Assembly (NCBI RefSeq): GCF_013002715.1
Contig: NZ_JABENB010000001.1
Span: forward strand, 868,001-932,000
From: Flexivirga aerilata
GTDB taxonomy: Bacteria; Actinomycetota; Actinomycetes; Actinomycetales; Dermatophilaceae
DNA: 64,000 nucleotides
Direction of reading: 5' to 3'
Shown: piece by piece, positions 1 to 11,342 of the stretch
How the letters are laid out: each line of letters begins with the position of its first letter
Numbering within the stretch: position 1 is the stretch's first letter
Program-made: the position numbers and the translations under genes
Notes under the pieces: generated by a model
What the model saw: the letters and a program-made list of their open reading frames with translations, nothing else
Database searches by the model: none
Told to the model about the DNA's origin: nothing

Positions 1-761
1 TAGTCGACCTTGCCCTCGAGGAAGTCGAGGAACAGCGGCGAGTGGTTGAGCCGCCACTTGGCCCGGCGGCCGTCGCCGAACGCCTTCGCAAAGAGAGCGC
101 GGGTCTCCTCGACGCCGAGGAAGCCCTTCTGGTCGGGCGCCTTCCAATAGGCGTAACCGGGGGCGATCTGCATGTTGTCGACCTTGATCTCGTCGTTGAG
201 GTAGTCGAGCACGTCGATCACATCCTGCGGCGAATCACTGTTGAACACAGTGGTGTTCGTCATCACCCGGAAGCCGCGCGACTGCACCAGCTTGATCGCG
301 TCGATCGCGGCCTCGAAGCCGCCCTCCTTGCTGACCGACGCGTCGTGGCGTTCCTTCATCCCGTCGACGTGCACCATCCAGGCGAAGTTGCGGTGCGGGG
401 TGAACTTGTCGATGTGCCGGGCCATCAGCAACGCATTGGTGCACAGGAAGACGATCTTCTTGCGGTGCAGCAACTCCCGCACGATCTCGTGGATCTGCGG
501 GTGCATCAACGGTTCCCCGCCGGCGATCGAGACCATCGGCGCACCGCACTCCTCGATCGCGGCGACCGCCTGCTCGACCGGCATGCGCTGCTTGAGCATG
601 GCGGCCGGCTCCTGGATCTTGCCGCAGCCGGTGCACTTGAGGTTGCACGCGAAGAGCGGTTCGAGCTCCACCAGCAACGGGAACTTGTCGCGCCGGGCGA
701 TCTTCTGCTTCACGAGGTACTGACCGAGCCGAAGGGACTGGCGAAGTGGCATGTGCGGCAT
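1..761 (-). CDS. hpnH: HpnH, adenosyl-hopene transferase (radical SAM), 3' part beyond window
   Basis: Radical SAM enzyme that joins the 5'-deoxyadenosyl group to diploptene, the first step of hopanoid side-chain extension. The N-terminus MPHMPLRQSLR and the 4Fe-4S motif CNLKCTGC (Cys39, Cys43, Cys46) are typical of HpnH, as are the segments SIAGGEPLMHPQ and APDQKGFLGVEETR. About 253 residues are visible, and the C-terminal quarter lies beyond base 1. The ATG at 761 is preferred over the one at 752 because the weak AGAGAT ribosome site fits it better. It starts 7 bases after the hpnG-ispH stop, so it belongs to the same operon. Confidence 0.93.
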   Translation of the reverse strand, partial: MPHMPLRQSLRLGQYLVKQKIARRDKFPLLVELEPLFACNLKCTGCGKIQEPAAMLKQRMPVEQAVAAIEECGAPMVSIAGGEPLMHPQIHEIVRELLHRKKIVFLCTNALLMARHIDKFTPHRNFAWMVHVDGMKERHDASVSKEGGFEAAIDAIKLVQSRGFRVMTNTTVFNSDSPQDVIDVLDYLNDEIKVDNMQIAPGYAYWKAPDQKGFLGVEETRALFAKAFGDGRRAKWRLNHSPLFLDFLEGKVD

Positions 762-768
762 GGGATCT

Positions 769-2238
769 CTACACGACCTCTCGGGGCAGGGTGAATTGCA
801 CGGTCTCGGTGACGCCGCCGTGGCGGGTCACCTCGATGTCGCCGAAGGCGGACAGTGCGGCGATGAGCTCGTCGACCAGCGTGGGGGGAGCGGATGCGCC
901 CGCGCTGACGCCGATGCGGTGGACGCCGGTGAGCCACTCCAGGCGCAGGTCCGACGCGTCCTCGATCAGGTGGGCGTCGGTGCCGGCGGCGCGGGCGACT
1001 TCGACCAGGCGCATGGAGTTGGACGAGTTGGCCGAACCGACCACCAGCACGAGGTCGGTGTCGGCCGCGACCTGCCGGACCGCGTGCTGGCGGTTGCTCG
1101 TGGCATAGCAGATGTCGTCGCGGCGCGGCGCCTGCAGAGCGGGGAAACGACCGCGCAGGACAGTCGCGATCTCGTCGGCCTCCTCGACCGAGAGGGTGGT
1201 CTGCATGACGTAGGACACCCGCTCCGGATGGGCGACCTGCACGGACCGGGCATCGGCGACCGACCCGACGACCTCCACGTGATCGGGCGCCTCGCCCCGA
1301 GTGCCGACCACCTCCTCGTGATCGGCGTGGCCGATCAGGAAGACGGTGCGGCCGCTCCCGCTGAACCGGCGCACCTCCTGGTGCACCTTGGCTACCAGCG
1401 GGCAGGTCGCGTCGATCACGTGCAGCCGCCGCTCGATCGCCTGCCGCCGCACGGACGGCGCCACCCCGTGCGCGGCCAGCACGGCGGTCGCACCCTCGGG
1501 CACCTCGTCGAGCTCCTGCACGAAGACGGCGCCGCGCCGCTCCAGGTCGGCGACCACGTGGGTGTTGTGCACGATCTGCCGCCGCACGTAGACCGGCGCA
1601 CCGTGCCGCTCCAGCGCGCGCTCGACGATCTCGATGGCCCGCTCCACACCGGCGCAGAACGACTGCGGCTCCGCACGCACGACCGTGCGCGGGCCACACG
1701 CGTCCAGCCACTGCTGCAGCACGGGCGCCGCGCGGCGCAGCGAGCGCAGCGCGGCGACCCCGCGCCGCAGCGTGCCGGGGTGCAGCAACGGATCATCGGC
1801 GGTGTCGACGACCGCTCGGACGATCGCGAGCTGCTGAGGGTCCAACTTCGTTGCCAGGTATGCCGATTCGGTGTCGACCGCCAAGCCGCCCCGGGCGGCG
1901 AGGGCGTCGCGCTCGGCGCCGGTCACGACGTGGTCGGCGCTCTCGACCGTGCCGACGTGCACCGTCAGCCCGGCCGCACGCAGGGCCGCCGCGAGCGGGC
2001 CGGCGGACGGCAGCCGGATCTCGGTGTCGTGGCAGCGAATGCGGTCGGCGACGACCAGGTCGCCCGGATGCACGGCCGGATCGAGACCGCCGGCGACACC
2101 CGCGACCACGGTCGGCAGGCCGGTCCGAGGCGGCGCACCGTCCGGCCCTCGCCCCGAGACGTGCACCGGGTCGCGCATCCCGCGCGCGACCGCGGCACGC
2201 TCGATGCGCAGCGGGGTGAGGAGCTGGGCCTGCGTCAT
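769..2238 (-). CDS. HpnG-IspH fusion: hopanoid nucleoside phosphorylase plus HMBPP reductase
   Basis: One 489-residue frame with two enzymes. Residues 1 to about 180 match HpnG, the phosphorylase-like protein that converts adenosyl-hopane towards ribosylhopane (VHPGDLVVADRI at 56-67). Residues about 186-489 are a complete IspH, the iron-sulfur enzyme that releases IPP and DMAPP in the last MEP step. All three cluster cysteines are present: Cys195 (FCAGVERA), Cys279 (DATCP) and Cys377 (DICYATSNRQ). The motifs AHGV, MQTTL and SAGASAPP are also intact. There is no stop and no obvious internal ribosome site between the halves. The start ATG overlaps the shc stop (ATGA). The usual arrangement, as I recall it, is two separate genes. 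Confidence 0.9.
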   Translation of the reverse strand: MTQAQLLTPLRIERAAVARGMRDPVHVSGRGPDGAPPRTGLPTVVAGVAGGLDPAVHPGDLVVADRIRCHDTEIRLPSAGPLAAALRAAGLTVHVGTVESADHVVTGAERDALAARGGLAVDTESAYLATKLDPQQLAIVRAVVDTADDPLLHPGTLRRGVAALRSLRRAAPVLQQWLDACGPRTVVRAEPQSFCAGVERAIEIVERALERHGAPVYVRRQIVHNTHVVADLERRGAVFVQELDEVPEGATAVLAAHGVAPSVRRQAIERRLHVIDATCPLVAKVHQEVRRFSGSGRTVFLIGHADHEEVVGTRGEAPDHVEVVGSVADARSVQVAHPERVSYVMQTTLSVEEADEIATVLRGRFPALQAPRRDDICYATSNRQHAVRQVAADTDLVLVVGSANSSNSMRLVEVARAAGTDAHLIEDASDLRLEWLTGVHRIGVSAGASAPPTLVDELIAALSAFGDIEVTRHGGVTETVQFTLPREVV

Positions 2239-4184
2239 ACCAGCTCCAGGGTGGGGCGGTCGCCCCGCTCGCCACCGCGCAGCGCCGTCACCGCGCGACC
2301 CAGCGCCCAGATCGGGAAGATCTGCCGGTAGAGGTGGTAGGCGATGTAGAAGTCGCGGGGGAAGCCGGTGCCGGTGAACATCGCTTCGTCCCAACCGCCG
2401 TCCGGGCGTTGGGTTTTCGCGAGGTAGTCGATGCCGCGGGTCAGTGGTGGGCCGAGCTCACCGGCGGCGACGAGCGCCAGCAGCGACCAGGCGGTTTGGG
2501 AGGGGGTCGACTCCCCGCGACCGATCCACGCCGGGTCGGCGTAGGACCGCACGTCCTCGCCCCAGCCGCCGTCGTCGTTCTGGTGGGCGACCACCCAGCG
2601 CCGGGCCGCGCGGATCGCCGGGTCGGTCACGGGCACCCCCGCTGCGACGAGTGCGGGCACGACCGCGCCGGTGCCGTAGAGGTGGTTCGCGCCCCAGCGC
2701 CCGAACCAGGAGCCGTCGGCCTCCTGGTGGTCCAGCAGCCACCGCACGCCGCGCTTGCAGCGGGCGCCGCCCTGGCGGCCGACGGCCGCGAGCATCTCCA
2801 CGACGTGGGCGGTGACGTCCGCGGAGGGCGGGTCGGTGACCGCGCCGAAGTCGCAGAACGGAAGCTTGCCAGGCAGTTTCGCGGTGCCGTCGGCGTCGAA
2901 GGCACCCCAGCCGCCGTCCTTGGACTGCATGCCGGCGGTCCACGCGATGCCGCGGGAGACGGCCCGGTCCACGAGCGGCTGGCGGTGGGAGATGACGCGG
3001 TTGAGCGCCATCACGATCACCGCGCTGTCGTCGGTGTCGGGGTAGTTGTCGTTGGCATACTCGAAGGCCCAGCCTCCGGGGGGCAGCGAGGGTCGGCGCA
3101 CGGCCCAGTCGCCGGGGGTGGTGATCTGCTCGCCGACGAGCCAGTCGGCGGCCTTGCGGATCGCCTCGTCGCGCGGGTCGACCCCGGCGTCGAGGAAGGC
3201 GTTCAGCGTGAGCGCGGTGTCCCACACCGGCGACTGGCAGGCCTCGAAGCGGCGCACGCGGCCGTCGGCGGTGTCCTCGGTGATGACGAAACCTTCGAGG
3301 CCGTCGATCGCGGTCTTGAGCACCGGGTGGTCGAGCGGGTAGCCGAGTGCGTGGAGCGCGAGCACCGAGTAGATCCAGGGTGGTTGGATTCCGCCCCAGC
3401 AGCCGTCGGCCTCCTGCCGGGCGAGGATCCACTCGGCGGCCAGCCGGAGCGAGGCCCGGCGCAGCGGCCCGACCGGGTGCTTGCCGTAGGCGTGCAGCGC
3501 GGTGTCGAGCCGCTGGAAGACACCGGCGATCCCGCCGGCGGGCTCCGCCTCCCGTCGCGTCGCGCCGGTGCGCAGCTCGTCGAGGTTCCACGGCATCCGC
3601 CGCGTCGGGCGGAGCGTGCCGATCACCGTCAGCGGCACGATCGTCTGACGGGCCCAGCAACCCCAGTCATAGATGTTGAGTGGCACCCGCTTGCCGAGGA
3701 GCATCAGCTCCGGCGGCAGGTTGGGCAGGTCGCGCCAGTCCCACCAGCCGAACATCGCGCACCAGATGCGCGTGAAGACGCGGGTGCGCTCCAATCCGCC
3801 TGCGGCGAGGATGAATTCGCGGGCTGCGACCATGTGTTCCGCGGTCGGCTTGTCACCGGCGAGCCGCAGCGCGATCCAGGCCTCCACGGTCGTCGACAGT
3901 TCGCCCGGACCGCCGTAGTAGATGCCCCACGTGCCGTCCGCCCGCTGCTGGCTGCGGATCCAGCGGGCGGTCTGCTCACGCGTCTCGGCGGTGTCGATGC
4001 CGAGCAGCGTCCGGAACATCAGGTCCTCGGCGTCCATCGTGACGTTCGTCTCCAGCTCACCCTTCCAAGCGCCGGAGGGCAGCTGGAGCCCGCGCAGATA
4101 GGCGATCGCCCGGTCGGCTGTGGTGCGCGCACGGCCGGCCGCGGTGTCCTCGGATGCGGTTGTGCCGACGAGTGTTTCGGTCAT
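2235..4184 (-). CDS. shc: Squalene-hopene cyclase
   Basis: Membrane-associated class II terpene cyclase that folds squalene into hopene/hopanol. The 649-residue protein has the family's usual length. The acid motif is present as DTDDSA (in NDNYPDTDDSAV), and QW repeats are spread through the protein: QADGTWG near the N-terminus, QEADGCWG, QSKDGGWG, QEADGSWF, QNDDGGWG and QRPDGGWD. The ATG at 4184 (MTETLVGTT) lies just after the stop of the upstream hpnE-synthase frame (4190-4192). The end overlaps the next start by 4 bases. The reading frame continues open far upstream, but that part is antisense to hpnE and is not coding. Confidence 0.96.
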   Translation of the reverse strand: MTETLVGTTASEDTAAGRARTTADRAIAYLRGLQLPSGAWKGELETNVTMDAEDLMFRTLLGIDTAETREQTARWIRSQQRADGTWGIYYGGPGELSTTVEAWIALRLAGDKPTAEHMVAAREFILAAGGLERTRVFTRIWCAMFGWWDWRDLPNLPPELMLLGKRVPLNIYDWGCWARQTIVPLTVIGTLRPTRRMPWNLDELRTGATRREAEPAGGIAGVFQRLDTALHAYGKHPVGPLRRASLRLAAEWILARQEADGCWGGIQPPWIYSVLALHALGYPLDHPVLKTAIDGLEGFVITEDTADGRVRRFEACQSPVWDTALTLNAFLDAGVDPRDEAIRKAADWLVGEQITTPGDWAVRRPSLPPGGWAFEYANDNYPDTDDSAVIVMALNRVISHRQPLVDRAVSRGIAWTAGMQSKDGGWGAFDADGTAKLPGKLPFCDFGAVTDPPSADVTAHVVEMLAAVGRQGGARCKRGVRWLLDHQEADGSWFGRWGANHLYGTGAVVPALVAAGVPVTDPAIRAARRWVVAHQNDDGGWGEDVRSYADPAWIGRGESTPSQTAWSLLALVAAGELGPPLTRGIDYLAKTQRPDGGWDEAMFTGTGFPRDFYIAYHLYRQIFPIWALGRAVTALRGGERGDRPTLELV

Positions 4185-4189
4185 CTGCG

Positions 4190-6589
4190 TCAGAGCTCCC
4201 GTCCGGCGACGTAGTGCGCCACCTCGGTCAGGCCGGCCACCGCGGCCGGGTCGAGTCGTGCGTCGTGCAGCGACCCGAGGGCCGCGTCGATCTCGGCGGC
4301 GGCGGCCCGGCGGCACCAGTCGCGGGCACCGAGGTCGTCGAGCTGCCGCGCGGCGTCCGCGATCGTGGCGTCGTCCGTCGGCCCGGTCGCGAGCCAGTCG
4401 CGTAGCCGCCCGGATCCGGGTTGTTCCAGCGCCCAGCTGACCGGCAGCGACCGCTTCTTCGCGCGCAGGTCGGAGTGGTTGGACTTGCCGGTCACCTGCG
4501 GGTCTCCCCAGCTGCCGAGCAGGTCGTCGACCAGCTGGAAGGCCGCACCGACGTGCCGGCCGTATGACGTCAGCGCCGCCCGCTGCTCCTGCGGCGCCCC
4601 GGCGAGGACGGCCGGGATGGCCGCGCTGCAGGCGAGCAGCACGCCCGTCTTCGCGGCCGCCATCGCGCGACACTCGGACAGCGAAACGTGCTCGCGCGCC
4701 TCGAATTCCATGTCGAGCACCTGCCCGTGGATGAGCTCCCGGGTGGTGCCAGCGAGCAGGTGCGCCGCGGCTGCCGCGTGCGGGCTCGGGTCGTCGAGCA
4801 GGGTCTCGAAGGCGAGCGTCTGCATGGCGTCGCCGGCGAGGATCGCGGTCGCGTCGTCCCAGACCGCCCACACCGTCGGCCGGTGCCGGCGGGTGCGGTC
4901 GCGGTCCATGATGTCGTCGTGCACCAACGAGAAGTTGTGCACCAGTTCGACGGCGACCGCCGCGCCGACGACCTGCGCCGGATCGACGCCGACCGCCTGC
5001 GCGCCGAGCAGCACCAGGGTGGGACGCAAACCCTTGCCGCCGTCGTGGGCGACGGGATTGCCTGCGGTGTCGACAAATCCGAGGTGGTAGGCGACGACGA
5101 GACGCTCCTGCCCGTCCAGGCTGTCGACCGCCTTGTGGAGTGCAGGGGTGAGGAGAGTGCGGGTCTGCTCGAGGACGGTGCGGAGCTCGGTCACGTCTGC
5201 CTCCGATCGGCTGGTGCCGCCCAGCCGTGCCGTTGACGCCGCGGGCGACGCCGCGGACCGGCCTGCGGCGAGCAGCGCCTCCGCCGCCGAATTGCCGCTG
5301 CGCACAGCACCTTCCATGGTTGCGGGCCACCCTGTGGCGGTCCATGCGCCGGCGAGGAAGACCCGCGGCGCGGCTGACTGCGCGGTCTGGCGGAGCCGGC
5401 TGCTGCCGGGCGCCTGCCGGAAGGTCGCCTCGGGTTCGCGGGTGACGAAGAAGTCGAGCACGGTCGCATCCGCGAGGGGCGGCAGCAGCGCGCGCAGGTG
5501 CGGCATCGCCCAGTCGCGCAGCTGGGCGTTGCTGCGGCCGACGAACGCGTCGGCCGCGGAGAGCGACACTGCGAGGTATTGGCCCTCGGTGAGCCCGGAC
5601 TGCGTGGTGCGATCGAACACCCACTGCAGCGGACTGTCCACTGCCGCAACGAAGTCGGTGGCGAGCACGGGCCGGTCGAGCACGAGGTGCAGATTGACGA
5701 TCGGTGAGACGCCGAGCCGGTCGGCGACATCGGCAGGCAGGCCGAGCACGGCCGGGTCGACACATCGCTGCAGCGCGGTCGGAGGCACGGCCAGCACGAC
5801 GTGGTCGAAATCCTCTGGCCCGTCGGCGGTTTCGAGGGTCACCCGGTCATCGGTGGTCGACAGAGCGGTCACCTTGCTGCGGGCCCGGACGAACACCCCG
5901 GCGTCGTCCAGCGCGCGCACCGCGGCGTCACCGTGCAGGTGCTGCAGGGGCACCGACGCCCAGCCGAGGTCGGCGGCGGACTTGTCGGCGAGCATGCCGA
6001 CCTGGAAGACCGTCGCGGCCAGCGCCAGCGAGCTGTCGTCGGCGTCGGCATTGAGCGTCGCCTTGCCGATCAGCTCCCACAGGGTCTCGATCGCGCGCGC
6101 ACTCACCCCGTGCCGCCGGAGCCAGACCCCGAAGGACTGGTCGTCGACGGCCTGCGCGGTGCGGTCCAGGCGACCGATCGCGACCGCGACGGCACCGACC
6201 AATGCGCGCTGACTCCAGGGCATCCACCGGTGCCGCAGCAGGGCACCCGACAGTTGCAGCGGGGCCGGAAGACCGCTCCGCCGCAGGCGGGTTGCCGTCG
6301 TCGTCGCCTCACTGGCGACCGGCACGTCGAGCCGGTCCTGCAGCGTCGTCAGGTGGCGCACACCGAGCCGGTCGAGCAGCGCCAGGTAGGCGGTGCAGCA
6401 GCGCATGAAGACGTGCTGCCCGTTGTCCACCCACAGCCCGTCGCGCTGGAAGGAGTGGGTGAGGCCGCCGAGCCGCGCCCGGCTCTCGAGCAGCGTCACC
6501 TCGAGCCCCGCGTCGGCGAGCCGCAGCGCCGCCGCGATGCCGGCGAGTCCACCTCCGACGACGCAGACCGATCCCGGGCGCGCCGTCAT
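4190..6589 (-). CDS. HpnE squalene desaturase/oxidoreductase fused in frame to polyprenyl diphosphate synthase
   Basis: The 799-residue frame joins two hopanoid enzymes. Residues 1 to about 455 are HpnE, the FAD enzyme that completes squalene formation from hydroxysqualene (dinucleotide motif VVGGGLAG at 10-17; C-terminal [19 protein letters not shown]). Residues 466-799 are a trans-isoprenyl diphosphate synthase with both aspartate motifs (VHDDIMDRD and DDLLGSWGD) and GGKGLRP; it should supply farnesyl-type diphosphate for HpnC/HpnD. A GTG at 5194 is preceded by GGAGG five bases upstream, so the synthase (334 residues) could also be started independently. The first ATG overlaps the hpnD stop (ATGA). 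Confidence 0.9.
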   Translation of the reverse strand: MTARPGSVCVVGGGLAGIAAALRLADAGLEVTLLESRARLGGLTHSFQRDGLWVDNGQHVFMRCCTAYLALLDRLGVRHLTTLQDRLDVPVASEATTTATRLRRSGLPAPLQLSGALLRHRWMPWSQRALVGAVAVAIGRLDRTAQAVDDQSFGVWLRRHGVSARAIETLWELIGKATLNADADDSSLALAATVFQVGMLADKSAADLGWASVPLQHLHGDAAVRALDDAGVFVRARSKVTALSTTDDRVTLETADGPEDFDHVVLAVPPTALQRCVDPAVLGLPADVADRLGVSPIVNLHLVLDRPVLATDFVAAVDSPLQWVFDRTTQSGLTEGQYLAVSLSAADAFVGRSNAQLRDWAMPHLRALLPPLADATVLDFFVTREPEATFRQAPGSSRLRQTAQSAAPRVFLAGAWTATGWPATMEGAVRSGNSAAEALLAAGRSAASPAASTARLGGTSRSEADVTELRTVLEQTRTLLTPALHKAVDSLDGQERLVVAYHLGFVDTAGNPVAHDGGKGLRPTLVLLGAQAVGVDPAQVVGAAVAVELVHNFSLVHDDIMDRDRTRRHRPTVWAVWDDATAILAGDAMQTLAFETLLDDPSPHAAAAAHLLAGTTRELIHGQVLDMEFEAREHVSLSECRAMAAAKTGVLLACSAAIPAVLAGAPQEQRAALTSYGRHVGAAFQLVDDLLGSWGDPQVTGKSNHSDLRAKKRSLPVSWALEQPGSGRLRDWLATGPTDDATIADAARQLDDLGARDWCRRAAAAEIDAALGSLHDARLDPAAVAGLTEVAHYVAGREL

Positions 6590-7446
6590 ACCGGCAACAC
6601 CGCCCGGCCGAGCGCGGTCAACGCCACGCGACCCTTCTCCAGCGCCGGCAGGGAGAGGCGCCGGTCGTAGACCTGGGTCGGGTTGGCCCGGATGCGGACC
6701 AGCAGGTGGTGGTAGATGCCGGCCATGGCCGCGCAGCAGGCGGAGCTGCGCTGGTCGAGCTCGGGCACCAGCCGCAGGCCGAGTTCATACCAGTGCTCGG
6801 CGCGGGCGGCGGCGAACTCGATGTATGACGCGAGCCGCGCGTCCGGGTCGTCCAGCGCGCCCTGCGCGTCCAGCTGCAGCCGCACGCCGCGCTCGGCGAG
6901 CTCCGCGGTGGGCAGGTAGACGCGCCCGAGCAGCAGGTCCTCCCGGATGTCGCGCAGGATGTTGGTCTGCTGCAGCGCGATGCCGAGCTGGTCGGCGTAG
7001 AGGGGTGCGCGCGGATCCGTGCCGGTGCCGAAGATCGACAGGCAGAGGCGGCCGATCGACCCGGCGACGCAGCGGCAGTAGACCCGCAGGTCGTCGAAGG
7101 TCTCGTACGTCGCGCCCGACAGGTCCATCTCGACGCCGTCGATCAACTCCTCGAACGCCTCCAGCGGCACCGGGTAGCGCCGTGCGGTGTCGGCCACCGC
7201 GACGAGCACCGGGTCGGCGGAGGCGTCGATGTCGGACAGCTGCTTGCGGACCGCGGCCAGGGCGGCGGTCTTCTGGGCCAGTGGCGCATCGTCGTCGCCG
7301 ATGTCGTCGATGCGGCGGGCCAGCGCGTAGAGCGCGCACAGCCCCTTGCGCTTGGCCGGTGGCAGCAACCGGATGCCGTAGTAGAAGTTGCGCGCCTCGG
7401 TGCGGGTGATCCCCTCCGCGTGGGCGTATGCCTGCGCGATCGTCAT
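6586..7446 (-). CDS. hpnD: HpnD, presqualene diphosphate synthase
   Basis: Squalene/phytoene synthase family enzyme that condenses two farnesyl diphosphates to presqualene diphosphate. The 286-residue protein carries both substrate-binding aspartate regions ([10 protein letters not shown] and [12 protein letters not shown]) and the family segment [12 protein letters not shown]. The start at 7446 ([12 protein letters not shown]) is supported by a 4-base ATGA overlap with hpnC and by family N-termini. A longer upstream reading is open but would be antisense-like Arg-rich sequence. It works with HpnC and HpnE as the three-enzyme route to squalene. Confidence 0.94.
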   Translation of the reverse strand: MTIAQAYAHAEGITRTEARNFYYGIRLLPPAKRKGLCALYALARRIDDIGDDDAPLAQKTAALAAVRKQLSDIDASADPVLVAVADTARRYPVPLEAFEELIDGVEMDLSGATYETFDDLRVYCRCVAGSIGRLCLSIFGTGTDPRAPLYADQLGIALQQTNILRDIREDLLLGRVYLPTAELAERGVRLQLDAQGALDDPDARLASYIEFAAARAEHWYELGLRLVPELDQRSSACCAAMAGIYHHLLVRIRANPTQVYDRRLSLPALEKGRVALTALGRAVLPV

Positions 7447-8306
7447 CGTCGCCCCCGTGATCGCAGCAACAGGCGAATCCCTTGTCGTAGCTGGTGGATT
7501 CGGCGTGGTCGCACGGGTTCGCCGGTGACGTCCCCTCCGGCGCGCTCCAGCGCGTCGGCGGTGGCAAGTCCGCCGGCGACGTAACCGGCGACGGCGACGC
7601 GGCCCCATCCCCGCAGCTCACCGATCAGCACCGGCCCGTCCTCGAGCAGGGTGCGGGATCGCTGAACTTGTTGCAGCACAACGTGTTTCAGCGCATCGTG
7701 GGTGTGAGGAGAGAGGAGATCGTCCGGATCGACCCCGGCGGCCAGCAGGTCGTCCTGAGGCAGGTAGATGCGGCCCGCGGCGTGGTCCTCGACCACGTCC
7801 TGACAGTGCTCCAGCACCTGCAGAGCGGCACAAACGTTGTCGGAGAGGCGAATGCGGGAGTCCGTCGACTGCCCGAAGACGGCGAGCACGAGCCGTCCGA
7901 TCGGATGTGCCGAGTAGGAGCAGTAGTCCAGGAGCGCCGCGAAATCGGCATACCGCGCAACCTGCTGGTCGATCAGGTTTGCCTCGATCAGGTCGTCGAA
8001 CGGCGCCACTCCCACTCCCACTCGTATGACGGGAGTCGCGCGCCGCAGCACCTCCTCGTGCGGGACGGCACCGTCCCGCAGCCGGTGCAGGTCGGCCCGG
8101 AAGGCGAGCAGTGCGGCGACGCGGTCGCCCGCCGCGGCGTCGCCCAACTGGTCGATGTGGCGGGCGACGTCGTAGCTGCGCAGCAGGGCGTCCCGGTGGC
8201 GCGCGGGCAGGATGCGCAGCGCGACCGGGAAGTTCTCGGTCGTGGCGTCCGGTGCGGCGGTGTCATCGCTGGCGACGGCGACCGTCGGGGGAGGGGGACC
8301 CGACAT
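7443..8306 (-). CDS. hpnC: HpnC, hydroxysqualene synthase
   Basis: Second squalene-synthase-like protein of the cluster, converting presqualene diphosphate to hydroxysqualene. The 287-residue protein is paralogous to HpnD ([53 protein letters not shown]). It is the first gene of the hopanoid operon. The start MSGPPPPTV at 8306 is chosen because the upstream stretch covers a palindromic operator-like site (8326-8342). No clear ribosome site precedes it. Confidence 0.9.
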   Translation of the reverse strand: MSGPPPPTVAVASDDTAAPDATTENFPVALRILPARHRDALLRSYDVARHIDQLGDAAAGDRVAALLAFRADLHRLRDGAVPHEEVLRRATPVIRVGVGVAPFDDLIEANLIDQQVARYADFAALLDYCSYSAHPIGRLVLAVFGQSTDSRIRLSDNVCAALQVLEHCQDVVEDHAAGRIYLPQDDLLAAGVDPDDLLSPHTHDALKHVVLQQVQRSRTLLEDGPVLIGELRGWGRVAVAGYVAGGLATADALERAGGDVTGEPVRPRRIHQLRQGIRLLLRSRGRR

Positions 8307-8325
8307 GACACCACAGTCTGCTCTT

Positions 8326-8342
8326 CCGGAGGATTCCTCCGG
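8326..8342. promoter_or_regulatory. 17-bp perfect palindrome in the hpnC/PucR-type divergent promoter
   Basis: CCGGAGGA-T-TCCTCCGG is perfectly symmetric and lies 20 bases upstream of the hpnC start, where a core promoter should be. The same core GGAGGATTCCTCCGGT recurs at 22691-22706 between an MFS exporter and a TetR gene. This suggests a shared repressor site. Part of it resembles a Shine-Dalgarno sequence, but its symmetry and distance from both starts argue for an operator. Confidence 0.6.
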
Positions 8343-8438
8343 TAGTCCTGAAGGTGTGATGTTCACCCCCCGGAATTGTCACCGAGTGATAGACCTAAGG
8401 GTGATGACATCGGGGAAGCACGGAGTGTAAGGCGCGTC

Positions 8439-9647
8439 ATGGCCGAACGAGCCCGGCTGCGCGTCGCCGACGAGCCAGACGTCCAATCGCAAGCATTGGA
8501 GCGGTTACTCACCGACCAGTTCAGTGCGATCATGCTGGACGTCTCGGCCGAGCTCGACATTGTCTGGCCGGCGTGCCTGGCATTTGCGGCCGAGCACGGG
8601 ACCCAGCTGAGCAGTGCCGCCGATCAGGTGATCCCGCGGCTAGTCGGCACGATCGGCGATCACGCACTCGAGCACACCGCGGCCGCTCCGGAGCTGGACC
8701 CGCTGCTGGTCGCGATGTTCGAACAGCTCGGGCGCACGCAGTTTCAGCAGGGGCGCGACCTGAACGGGTTGCTCACGGCATACCAGTCGGGCGCCCAGGT
8801 GGCGTGGGAGCACATTTCGCGGGCCGCGATCGAGGTGCAGCTGGACTCGCGGCGGGTGTCCCGGCTGGCGCAGACGCTCTTCATGCTGACCCACGACATC
8901 TCCGCGCGGACGACGGACGGCTACGTGCGCGAGCAGTCCGAGCGCGGCCTGGTGTCGCACCGTGCCCGTGGCGAACTCTCCGGGCTGCTCATGTCGAGCC
9001 TGCCGGACCGCAACGGGGTCCTGCTCGCGGCGGACCAGGCGGGCTGGCCGGTGCCGGACGAACTCAGTTTCGTGTTGCTGCGCGACGACGGCGAACCGCC
9101 GTTGCGGACCAGTCCGCGTCTCGATCCGGAGTGGCTGGTCGTGCACGTCGACGACATCGTCGGCTGGCTGGTGCCGTGGGTGGCGGGGATCCGGCCGCGA
9201 CTGGAGCGGGCGCTCGGCGACACCCCGGCCGTGATCGGGCCGCCGGTGCCGATCAACGACGCCCGGCGCAGCATGCGGGTGGCCCGCATCGCCCGCCGGT
9301 TGCAGGCGGGTGGGGCGTTGCCGGACCGGTTGATCTTCGTGCCCGATCATCTGGACACGTTGCTGGTGCATCGCAACCCGGAACTCCTTGCCGCCCTGCG
9401 GGATCGCGTGCTCGCGCCGCTGGGGCAGGTGCCGGAGGCGAGCCGGGACCGGCTGGTCGAGACGTTGACGTCCTGGCTGCGGCACTTCGGATCGCGGTCC
9501 GCGGTCGCGGAGGAGTTGCACATCCATCCGCAGACCGTGCGCTACCGGATGGACCAGGTGCGTCAGGTCTTCGGCGACGCGCTGGATGATCCGGACCAGC
9601 GCGAGCAGCTCTTCCTCGCGCTGGTGTGGGGGCCGCCGAGCCGGTAG
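8439..9647 (+). CDS. PucR/CdaR-type transcriptional regulator
   Basis: 402-residue regulator divergent from the hopanoid operon. The C-terminal 60 residues are a PucR-type helix-turn-helix (LTSWLRHFGSRSAVAEELHIHPQTVRYRMDQVRQVFG). The N-terminal 170 residues are helical and resemble the RsbRD-like sensor region of actinobacterial PucR proteins (DLNGLLTAYQSGAQVAWEHI). The ATG at 8439 is preceded by AAGG at seven bases. Control of the adjacent hopanoid operon is possible from position only. No metabolite-binding domain is recognisable. Confidence 0.8.
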   Translation: MAERARLRVADEPDVQSQALERLLTDQFSAIMLDVSAELDIVWPACLAFAAEHGTQLSSAADQVIPRLVGTIGDHALEHTAAAPELDPLLVAMFEQLGRTQFQQGRDLNGLLTAYQSGAQVAWEHISRAAIEVQLDSRRVSRLAQTLFMLTHDISARTTDGYVREQSERGLVSHRARGELSGLLMSSLPDRNGVLLAADQAGWPVPDELSFVLLRDDGEPPLRTSPRLDPEWLVVHVDDIVGWLVPWVAGIRPRLERALGDTPAVIGPPVPINDARRSMRVARIARRLQAGGALPDRLIFVPDHLDTLLVHRNPELLAALRDRVLAPLGQVPEASRDRLVETLTSWLRHFGSRSAVAEELHIHPQTVRYRMDQVRQVFGDALDDPDQREQLFLALVWGPPSR

Positions 9648-9719
9648 GTGGTCGTCGCACGAGGTTCACGGTCGGGCGAAGCTGAGCGCGGAGCTGAGCG
9701 CGGTCCCACGGCCGTGCGA

Positions 9720-11210
<1,491 letters not shown>

Positions 11211-11342
11211 GGCCCGAATCTCCTTCCGCCGCACTGGTTTTCGTCGTGCTATCAGAATACCGCCAATCCCCAATACTGTACAGATGTTCGACACAAATAT
11301 CTGGGTGTCACTTTGTCTCACGACTCGAAGTGGCCCGCGGGC

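Noticed and set aside
2235..5765. 1176-residue protein including squalene-hopene cyclase
   Set aside because: The N-terminal 520 residues are antisense or out-of-frame to hpnE and the synthase and are Arg/Ala-rich without domains. The real start is 4184.
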